Below are positions 28,001 through 40,000 of a stretch of 64,000 nucleotides of DNA, piece by piece (positions within the stretch are counted from its first letter, which is position 1; every line of letters starts with the position of its first letter). The notes beneath the pieces were generated by a model. It was not told where the DNA came from. It searched no databases and saw only the letters and a program-made list of their open reading frames with translations. The position numbers and the translations under genes were made by a program. Origin of the DNA: Elmis aenea (lineage: Eukaryota; Arthropoda; Insecta; Coleoptera; Elmidae); NCBI GenBank assembly GCA_947652605.1, contig OX393579.1, positions 20,791,674 through 20,855,673 on the forward strand, given 5' to 3'.

Positions 28001-31000
28001 TTTAATCGCAGTAATCTAATTATATAAAAATGATTACCAAAATTTTTAGACTTTTTAATTAAATGACTATAGTAGTTAAACATAAAACAACGATTATTTG
28101 TTTTGTTTTAGTTATGCACAGTGTACTGCGATTAACAGGATCTCTTAATAAATTTTCACAATAATTTGAAATTTTTGAAGTAGATTCTTAATAAAAATAC
28201 AAGTTAATGGTATTGATGGATTCGTTAAAAGATGCTCCATTTAAATAACTGCTATAACCCAACGATTAAAGTAACCTAAATGTCATTTAAAATTTACAAA
28301 AACGTTTTTTGGACAATTGTTGACATAATAAAAATCAATTTGTGCAGGTCACGGCACCCTTAACAAAAAACTAAATTTTGTTTAAAAAAATTTTTGAGGT
28401 TATAAAAATTAACCAAAATAGTGCATTTGTATCCAAAATTACTTCCTCTTTCCAAAAATGTAAAAATATACAGGGTGTTCCATTATAATAACAAAGTTGG
28501 GGTCATTTCCGGCGAAACCGGAAGTGAAACAAATGTGTGCAACGGCTCAAAGAGCCCGGTTTTTTGCAAATATCATGTCTAAATTTTCATTTATCTAAAA
28601 TCAAAACTAAAGAAAAAAAAGGGGGTGTACCACACTTCATTTACACCCGGTATACTGGGACATTTTTTTTAAATTTTGCGTAACTTTTGAACGGCTTAAT
28701 TTGCATACCTCAAATTGATATGAGATATTTATATTGCTTTAGTTTATCATTGCATATACAAAAAAGTATTAAAAAAAAATAAAGGTACACAAATAGAGGG
28801 ACTGATGAGTGGGTGGTTTTCGGGTTGTGCCGTGTGGAATTATTAATGCTTGACGTTTCGTCGTCCATGCTGACGACTTCTTCAGAAGGGGTCTGACCCC
28901 TTCTGAAGAAGTCGTCAGCATGGACGACGAAACGTCAAGCATTAATAATTCCACACGGCACAACCCGAAAACCACCCACTCATCAGACAACGGCCGTGAA
29001 AGCCTCCATTCTACTAAATAGAGGGACTGTCCCACTATACACCACTTGTCCCGACATAAACCACCCCGTGGTACATTGTGGGACAGCAAAAAATATATAT
29101 GAAATAAAGCATAAGTAATTAAAAAAAAGCTTAATTTTAATTTTTTATTTTAAAAACTTTCACTTTTCATGGGCATTTAGACATTGTACTTTGAAAAATC
29201 AAACTAAAATTGAAAATGTTTCTTTGTTTTTTCAGTGCCCCCAAACGTAGTCGCACCGAAGAAAATATTCTGTGTAGGTTAAGCGGTGCGCTTAACCTAT
29301 ACAGAATATTTTCTTTTTCAACACAGTCTTTATCTCTGTTTTTAGAGAAAGAAAATCTAAAGTCGGAAGTCTTTTTCAGAAAATTTACCTGATTATCATC
29401 ATTGTCCCACAATGCACCATGTGATCAATTTTTAAAAGCAACGATTTAATGAAAACTTGTATGATTATTCTATGTTTTAACATTGTACATACATTTAATA
29501 TACTGTAAGGTACACCTATGCCAAATTTTCTAATTGTTGTTAAATAAATAAAAAAGTTTTAGCACATAAACTGAATAACCACAAAAAAAAAATGCGCAGT
29601 TACCAAACATGCCTCACATGTGCAAGTCACTATGACATTGTTTACGACACATACTGTAGACAGGATATAATGGGACTGCTTAACCGCTATTTTGATGTAA
29701 ACAAACTTCAAGTACGGGGTAACAGATGGCCAAAATCTCTGTTGTCACACTATATACCATGTCCCAGTATATACCATCTTCCCCTACCTATTTTATTTCA
29801 CATTAATAAATAGCAAAAATTGCGCCCCAACGAAAAAATAAAGTTGGTTGTTGTAAAACAAAAACGAATCAACCTAGAAAAAATTAGTGATTACCATACG
29901 ATTAGATTTAAAACGTTGTTCCCTGGGGGGGCGCCAAAAATTTATAAAACGTTTTTACTTTTTAAAATATTGAAATCTTAAAAAAAAATATGTTTTGCTC
30001 TTTATTTTACTCGAACCATCGGAAAGATATCTTCTTAAATAAATCGTAATATTTTTGTTACTACAGACTAGGGGGCCGCGAAAATATTTTAGGATATTTA
30101 GGGAGCCGCGACTACTAAAAGGTTAAGGACCACTGTTTTATACAATTCAAGTATTTTATACTGCAAAGGTGTTTTAGACAATTTTCAAGATTTCTTTTTA
30201 GATAATTAATAAGCACAGAATTCAACAAATTTTACAAATGTGTACCTATACTCTAGCAATTACAACAAGCGAGAACCCCATATTTAAACTCGCATCTCGA
30301 ACAAAGCGTTCTTGCAAAAACTATTTATTTATTTTTGATTTTATTTTCTGCAACACACCTGGGGTTGCTCACGGCACTAGTAAGCCGCGACACACAGGTT
30401 GAAAAACACTAGAGTAGACATTTGATATAGGCAGATGTTACTATTTCACTGTAATACGATAATCGTATATACAAGTTTTAAAAGAAATAATAAAGTAATT
30501 GTAACAGAATTATCGTAAAAACTTATATTCTTCGCAAGTTTTAAAAACTGTTGTCATAGCAAAAATCCTAAACTTAATTAATTAATGTGTGAAAACAGAA
30601 TTCAAAGAGTTATGGAACTACTTCATGAAATATATAATATATTTTCCTGAAACTAACAAAGTTTTTAAAATCTGACATAACTTATATGTTTGCTAATAAA
30701 TTGTAGTTTCTCCCGGCGCCTCCACTAAAAATATCACATGACGAGCGTCCCTAAAATATTTTTGTAATTTAATATTTTAGCTGTTATTACTGTGTAACCG
30801 TTTCAGATTTAATTTTAAATCCAGTATTTTTATAATAATAAGTCCTTTTCCAGTTTCTTTTTATCATCATTTGTTGGTATTATTTTCTTTGTGAAAATGC
30901 ATTTTTTAAGCTAAATGGTCTTTAGCAATAATTATAACTCTCTCATTTTTTTTACATAAGCTCTTTAAAACAAGCAAAAGTATTGAATTTAAAGTCGACA

Positions 31001-34000
31001 TTTTTAATAAAATACATGTTATTACATCTGTGTATAGATTGTAGTAAGCCTGACTTACAACACATAGTTGACGTTTTCGAAATACTCTAGTTAACTTTCA
31101 GTCAACAGCTATAACGAACATAAGCCAACTACGTTGACCTATTCTGTTATTACATTACCATGGAATAACAAACTTTATAAAACAAAGGGGTTAATTTTGT
31201 TGATTGATTTTTTCTATAATTAAAAAACTAGCACATACATAAAAAAATTACATTTATAGAGTAAGGCGCTGGTTCTACGCCTGGATTAATTTGCAAATAC
31301 ATGTTTTAAATTACAAAGCTTTGCCAATCCAGAGTTTTATTGTTTTTGATAGTTTTTTTTTCAATGATGTTTTTACTTCAATTTTCTGAACTTTATACCA
31401 AATTTGGTTTGTAGTTTTATTTGAAGCACAAAGCTTCGAAGAAATTATTAGTGTAATTTCAATTTATTTTTTGATCAGCAATTAATTAAATTACAATAAA
31501 TTTAATTTTATTGTAATGCAGTTAATAAACCTAATTTGTTTAATAATAACACAATTTTACTACATTTTTTTTCAATTTTTAATGTATGGGTATAGTAGGT
31601 ACGTGGTTCAATAATTTATAATTTCGGCAAATTGACTCCGATGTTCGATCAATGTTTCTAGTTGCCTTAGGTGTTAAGGATGAGGAACTATTATGAAGTT
31701 TAATAGGGCTATAAATTGTGTGTTGTAATCACCACAACATGGGGATTGCATTACTTATTAAATGAGGAAGGGAGAGCTGACATTTTTAGGGTGAGCACAT
31801 ATTTGAGAGAAGACATATGCCTGTAACTAATGTTACGCTGAACAAGTGAACACCTACGGATATAATGGGGAAACTGAACTTTCGGGGCGGTAGGCATACA
31901 TATATATTAAAGCGTTATCTACATAATACATTGTTACAAATGTTAGCAAACAAAAAAGTAACTCAACATGTGGGCGAGTTTATTCGATAATGACTACAGA
32001 AATCTTAGAGAGTGATCGAGAAAGGCTTAAATGGGCAAAGCAGAGCAAAATTATAAGTCAGTAAAGTTTAAAATATCTACAACTTTAAATTATATATTTT
32101 TCGGCCACGTATAACAAAAAGAAAACATTTTGAAACACAAAAACTACATCTGTCAAAAATCTAATAGGCACTGAACTGTTCTCTAGTTTCTGAAATGTTT
32201 GTAGTAAACTTCTTTTCGGTTAAAAAAAATTGTAACGCGTTAAACAATGACAATATTTAAAATTTATTTATCTGTTGTGCTAAACATAAAAACCTACTGG
32301 TACGTATTACCATATAAAAATGCCTTAGGTCTTTGTATTTAAAAGTGATAAATATGTATCTGACACGTCTACAAAGGTGCCTGTACCGATGAGTACCTTT
32401 ACAAAAAAAAAACACGCTCGTTTAGAAGGATAATTTTGTAATTAATCTAGAAGGGGTTCCAAATTGAAGCAACGTCAATTTCATTCAATTTTAGTTCATT
32501 TTCTGGTTTCCTGCCCTCTTAAATTGCATTTTGCAATTAATTTAAGGTTCCTTAGTATATTAAAGTCTCCATATTTAATGTTTAAATAAATACAGACTCC
32601 CTTAAATTTTGATATAGTACAAACAGTAAAAGAGATATTTGTCTATTACTAAAAATTGAAAGGTCGGTTTATCACACTTTAAAATAGGTCTCTTTCAATA
32701 AAAATATTGTAGCAATGCTTTTCATCAATTCTAAGCCATTTAATAATAATAAAAAATTTACAATAAAAATGTTATACGTTATGATAGGTACCTATTACAA
32801 TATCCATGGTCAAAGCTGTCACAAAAAAATTACAAATTTAAAAATACTCTAAAGGGTAACGTTAAGTTATTAGTTTAAGCCATAAAATGTGCAATTTGTA
32901 TTTCCCAACTTTTCAACAACTCTGTACGGGCATAAAATACGTGTAACAAACAAAAACTAACAACAATAGCAGGGTAGTTATGACATATTGCATAACTATG
33001 CATTTGAAATTGACTGGATTTCGTTTCAAGTTTTTTATTTGCTTTTTAATAAATGGTAATCTAGGTTCGCAGTTATATCGACTAAATTCATAGTCAGCCA
33101 ATAAATATGAACCTTTATATTTCTGAACACTGTCATATATGTGGAGGTGATCAACGAAATTTAAACACCCACTTGAAACAAACAAAATTATTCGTTTCCT
33201 TTTTGCAATAAAACTTCATGTTTTGTTTTTAATTTTTTTTTTCTGAGAAAATAGTTATTTATGTATCAAGCATAGATAAGAAACATAATAGGCGAAAACG
33301 TGTCACTTTTTTGGCCGCGTCTGGTTTGCAACCAGGCAAACAGGCAAGGACAAAAAAGTACGTTTTGGCCGAGGTGCATATTACATTTTCTGTGCGATCG
33401 AATTAAAAACAATTTAAATTTTTAGTATTTTTTAAAAATATAGGTTAGAAACTACGTGACATTCTGTCACTGACAGATGACGGCGTATGCTGTTAGCGGT
33501 GGAAACGTACTTGCATAATTCTGTACATAATTTAAATAACCTATTTTTGTGCGATTTTAATGTTTTATTCATAAATGTAAACATTGATTAATTATTAATT
33601 ACATAACGTGTACCATATCATATATTTATTTATTAATAGTATAATTGACAGCAATAGAACAGTAACAGTATCAACACGAAAATATTAGGTTATAAACTAC
33701 CTGACAGTTAACAACCTAAAGACCTCTACGTCACTACCCTTAGCGGGTAAGCCAATAATCTCAGAGAGCTTATATTCAGACACGCACATGCGCTTTCCGT
33801 TCTGCTTAATGCAAATGATCTTTTTAATCTGGCTCAGTTAGCACTTTCAGTTCCCCTATGTGGCCCTTCTCTTTAAAAAATGGGGACCCTTGATGTAGAC
33901 ACATAATAATTCTGTATGGCGTTTCGGTAACTTACAAAAATAACAATTTTCTCGAAAACAAACCAATAATAAAAGGATTACTATGTTTACATGACTAAAA

Positions 34001-37000
34001 ATATTAAATCATCTGCACAGTAAGTAGAAAATCACACCATAGAATGGTGAGATATGCAGCTACTGGTTTATTTCCACTATTAAGGTTTAAAAATTTTGAT
34101 CTCTTAGAATAATAAACAAAAAGGCAATGACAACGTGTTAAAACAAACTTTTGTTATAGTATAAGGTACGAACGCTATTTGAAAGCATAAATTTATAGGA
34201 AGATAATTAAAATGTTGAGATCCGTAAAAAAATATTTTAATTTTAAATGATAGCTTAATGATTTGACTTAAATACTGATTTTATTCTCAAAAACACTTTA
34301 AAAATAAAATGCTGTAAGTTTTAATTGAGCGACGATATAAATACTACAAAGAACTTATCTATATTGATATAAATAAAAATGAACATCGCACAATAGTAGT
34401 CGAAACAGTTGAATATCTTGTAACAGCTTAATGGCTAGTAAAGACAGATAAACAGGGTGATTTATAATAGATGTAAAAGGGTGACAGTTTGTTGGGCAGA
34501 TCATTTTGAGTAACAAATATTGTGTGAACATAAGTCTTATCTCATTTGGTTACGAGGTTACGACTATACATGAAGTCAATGTTTTATGGTAGATGCCCAA
34601 TACAGGTAATTAATTCCCAAAACAAAAGAACTTATTTTTTACAAAAACTGCTCAAAATGTGCTCCTTGAGCTCGAATACAGGCTTGACGTTATGACGAGA
34701 ATTTTTCTGATGTTAAGTTCCTTTGTTTTGTGAATTAATTTAGTAAGTATGCACTTAATAATAAAACTTCGAGTTCTTGTATATCCGTAACCAAATGAGT
34801 TAGAACTTATGTTCATAGGCATAACATTTTTTATTTGGAATGTACTTCCCAATAAACTGTCACATCTTTTTACATACAATTCTCTCAATTACTTATTTTT
34901 GGGGAAAACTAACAATGTTTTCTATTTGCAAACGCTCCCATATCTAAATTACCCATAGTAAACCAGGTCCCACGTTAATACTTCATTTGATCAAATGCTT
35001 ATCGGTTAATTTCACGAATTGTTGCTTTAGGTTGCCGAACGTAATAATGGTAATTATGGAAACTCCCACGTAATTGCCAGAATTTCCAATTATGCAGACT
35101 ACTGCTGCAATGAAGTTAGTCATAAAGTTTTCCCGATTGCTGACCTTTACAACTCTCTCAACAGCCACAAAACCAGCCGCCAATTGCTGCACTTACTTAG
35201 ACGCCAGATTGCCCCGACGTCTGATGTACGCGACACAGAGACCTAGTAAGACAATGACTGAATAACAAGTAACTTTTTCATTTTTTTTGCAGAAACGATT
35301 TTTATTTATTTATAAGAAGCAGTTACTGACGAAGAAATATCAAGATTTCTTTTGCAGCGGTTTCTCAGTAGCTTTGGATTACAGTTTTCAAAAAATAGGG
35401 AGAATTCACAACTTTGCTATTAATTTAACAAACTCGTTTTGATTTTCGAAAAAAATTAAAATAAATATGTATTTGCTCCAATTGCCAACCAATACAATAG
35501 ATATTCTTTAACTTTTAAGAGCTGTGTATTTTTTTTTATTATTTAATGTTCTATTTTTAGATTTCTCTTATTTAATGGGAAAACAAACGATAGCTTTAGC
35601 AAAGGAGTGTAAGTGTATCAAAGTAGGTCAATGATGATGTAGGCATCCTGGTTGCCACATGTTCAATTATTGGAAAACGTGTAGACATTTCAGCGGTAAT
35701 GTTGAGGCTGGGGAAATTTCAAATTTTATATTATATTGGTACAAGTCACGCAGTGGCGTAGATTATTGTTTTTCGCTTAAGTTGTCTGTTGAAAAATGAT
35801 TGTGCAGTGATAAAAAGACGCTACTCGGGTAATTTGTTTCCTTTTATGCTTTCAAGCGAAGCACGATTCAATTTTGGGGTAACAAAAGGTTCGTTTCTTT
35901 ATATTTTTGCCCTACACATAAAGTATTATCATCGTAAAAATATCGATTTCCAAATTACGGTGAATTTATATATTTTGAGTTCACCTAAACAGTTACTTTT
36001 ATTGTACCTATAGCATGTTATTTTTTAATTTTTTTGACTAAATTATTTCTAATATTCTTAGCAAGAATATGTAAGGGTGTGTAATTTGGATGCCAGATTA
36101 TAGCATAGCTTAAAAAAATTAAATAATGTTGCTGTTTAACACCATAAATAAGAAAAAAACTCCACATACAACATAAATTGTCAAAATGACGATCGTTGTT
36201 CAATAGGTATTAAGCCCAGATTTGTTCTTGGTTTCGAAAAATATATATTTTGGGTTCATTATTTTATGTAAAATTATTATCATTATTATGCTCTTGAATA
36301 AAGGAAAGTCGCCTGAGAATGGCTCCTAGTATCGGGTACCTCTATTTCTGCGCTTGCTTTATTAACTCTTTATCTGTGGTCACGTTTATTAAACAATGGT
36401 ACATACTTATGAAGTTTTCTGACGCAGTTTCAATTTGATAGGTAACTTCAGTATCAAGAAACATAATCATCAATTATTATTCCTGCGCTGTTGAATATTT
36501 CTGACGTTTTCACAGAAATTGTTATTGAATGTTCTAACGGTAAGTTATCAAGTTTATTTTTGCATCAATGGTCCATTTTAAGCATAATACTAATAAATTT
36601 CTCGTGTAATTTTTTATTTACAAAGACTCAAATAATTTGTTAAAACCCTATCATAGCGTCCCAATATGGGGTATAGACAAAATGTTTTATTTGGGGTACC
36701 CCATATTAGCTTGTAAATAAAATGTGAACTATGAATATCTTTATTTTCGGTACTTTTGACATATTTATACCCAAGTAGGTACTCATTTTTTTAGATGTTC
36801 ATAATATTTATAATGTTCAAATAAAATAAAGTATCTATTTTACTGATTCTTCGATTTTTTTCTTCTGCTACCACAATAGAAATTGTCTATTCCATATTAG
36901 GCATTACACATACCGGGTGTAAGCAAAGTGTGGTACCTACACCCCCTTTGTTTTCTTTAGTTTTGATTTTAGATAAATGAAATTTTAGACATAATATGTG

Positions 37001-40000
37001 CAAAAAACCGTATTTTTAAAGTACATGCACACAATTGTTTCACTTCCGGTTTCGCCGGAAATGACCACAACTTTGTTATTTTAAATTGAACACCCTGTAT
37101 AATTTTACATTTTTGGATAGAGGAAGCGATTTTGGATACAACTGCACTATTCTGGTTAAGTTTTATAACCTCAAATTATATTTGAAACAAAATTTAGTTT
37201 TTTATTAGGTGTGCCGTAAAGTGTGCCAAGAATGTAAAAATATACAGAGTGTTCCATTTAAAATAACAAAGTTGGGGTCGTTTCTGGTGAAACCATCAGA
37301 AGTGAAACAATTGTGTGCATATGCTCAAAAAACCTGATTTTTTGCACATATCATATGTCTAAAATTTCATTTATCTAAAATTTTAAAAAAAAATCGTTTT
37401 TTACTCTACCAGTTGAAGAATTTTAGGGTGAATAAGATTAAAAAGTCTTTAAAAACTACTAATCTAACGGGTATCCGATATAGAAAATCGCAATATAGGG
37501 GGAAATAACATAAACTACAATGGCCGGCCTACCTGATTTATAATGGTTATTGTTTAAAACCCTTTTTTTAAATTTAACAATGAATAAAGAAGTAAAATAC
37601 CATGTGTTATATATCAATGGATTCAGAAAAATAAATTCTATTTGATTATGTAAATAGCAAAAATTGCGCCCATAAGAAAAACTAAAGTTGGTTGTCATAA
37701 AACAAAAACGAATCGATCTAGGAAAAATTTGTGACCACCATCCGATTCGGCTTAAAAAGTTTCTATGGAAATAATTTTACACATTTGAAATATTCCATAC
37801 CCCAAAGGAGTTATAGACGATTTTTAAAAATCGTATTTTCCGGTTTTTTCTAATTTTCTCGGATACCGTTTGGATTATCAATAAGCACAAAGTTTGTCAA
37901 CTTTGCCAAATTGAAACCTATACTCTAGCTGTTATAATAAGCGGGATCCCTATGCTTAAACTCGAATTTCAATCACCCTGTATATCTATGCGACTTGCAT
38001 AGGTGTTTAACATAGGGAAAACCGTTTTTACAAAGGTCTCGTTTTTCGCGTTTTTCTCCGGAACCGTTTAAGATTTTTTCCAAAATGTTGCACCATTTTA
38101 CTTGCAAAGGATGCGGGCATTGGTAAATAGAAAAATGTAGATTTTGTGTCTGGCAGTATCATGGCCAACGCGATCTCAAAAATAACTTTTATTATGCAAC
38201 TTTTTAGTTTTTCCCCTATTTTTCCGAAGAAAATAACCAGTGGCACGTATAACTCTGCAAAACATTTAGTTTTGATGTTCTTGATGCAATAAACACAGCC
38301 TTAATCAAATTCTAGCGACAACGTATCGTGACCCTCCCTTGTAAGCATGTAAACAGACACTGCTAATTTAACCATCCTTCTGTCTCTAACGGTTTCCAAA
38401 ATCCCCATGATCTTCACATTAATACTGTGACACCCCGCCTGAGATCAATTATTTTATTTTATTTCAATGTTATTTCATTTACTTTTAAATGAATAACATT
38501 GCAACAAATGCTGATGCATCAGTTACTAAAACACGTAACGCTTCAAAAGGGCCAAGTTATGAGGATTTCAACTTTAGTAAAAACACATTAACGTTAAAAT
38601 ATTACGGTCATAACTTGGGTCCTACAACGCCAGCATTTGGATTTCGTCAATCAACAAACGATTAGTTGATGAATTTTTACATCATAAGTAGAACAAACTA
38701 CTCTTACAAATATGTTTTTATAGGAAAGAATGACAAAGATGCAACTACAATAAAAAAGGGACAGCAACAGGGAACCTAAAACCTTGAGACAGTCGCACTG
38801 ATAGTTAAGATCCAACCCCCGAGAAATGAACAGCTAGTCGAAAAATAAAGGAGTTTGTTGTTAAAATTGTTGTGTTTTATTTGTTCTTACTGTGTACTAA
38901 TTGCTCTAGACCTGTGTACTACGTAAAACAACTTTTGAGGGTCCAACCACGTTACAAAGACGATCACGAGCCATAATTAACAACGATAAATATAAGAGTA
39001 ATAAGTACTCTTTCCCAACAGTGCGGCCTATGTACAGTACGGTCCGTCACAATACATACACCCTGTATATGACAACTCGTTTTTTATACAAACATTTGTG
39101 TGATGGTCAAACTAGTTGGATTTACTCTTGTGTTTAGCCGAATAAGAACTTGACACGTCTCGTAAAACAAAAATTATTGCTTCTTAAAATTCACACTCAG
39201 AAATAAGCAGAGTCGACAACTTTTTTTATCACTCCATAAATTTCGCCTTAAACTCTCCATAATTCTATTAAATATTCCTTATTCTCTATTTTACACACTC
39301 ACACCTAGCGGTTGCTGTAAGGAACCTTCATGAATTTCCTTCCCTTTATGTCCCGCTGAAATCGTGTCGTTTCATTAATAATGAACACGTCTGTTTTTCC
39401 TTTTCTAGCTACCAACTAGAATCATGTATGTTTCGACTTGTTGTTTTGTTGCAAGCTTTATTGGATGGGGGATTGCAAGCACATACACTATATTTGAATT
39501 ATATGTCATCTTTATGTCGCGATAACATTTCCGGTAGACCTGGGACTTATTTAATATGCTAAAATGCCCCCTGGGACGATGTTTGTCACGCAAATTTACT
39601 GCCATCGCGCGAGATAAATAAATCAAACATTGCTGAATGATTTTGCGAATCAGCCGGAGCGAACATTTTAATATGAGAACATTTTGTTGTTCAAACGAAA
39701 AAGTTTGTCACAAATAAGTTTTAAATTTATCAAGGTGTTATTTTGAACATCCTAATGCATGCTCACATATTGTTTTTCCCCGTAAATTATAGACCATCAC
39801 CATTTTTTATGATGAATTTTTGATGGATAAAAGTGTATTTTTAGAATTTATATAACTATAAGAATTTTGATACGCTGATCTGGTAGTGATTGAAATAGTT
39901 AGCCTTGAATATAATAAATTTTGAAACAAAAATAGCTTTTATAGCACTAGGCTGGTCCCTCAAGTGATGACCTAGTTTTTAAAATTAAGTTATTCATATC

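Noticed and set aside
28769..29089. 106-codon minus-strand frame
   Set aside because: Produced by the perfect palindrome; a retroelement tail on the other strand explains it better.
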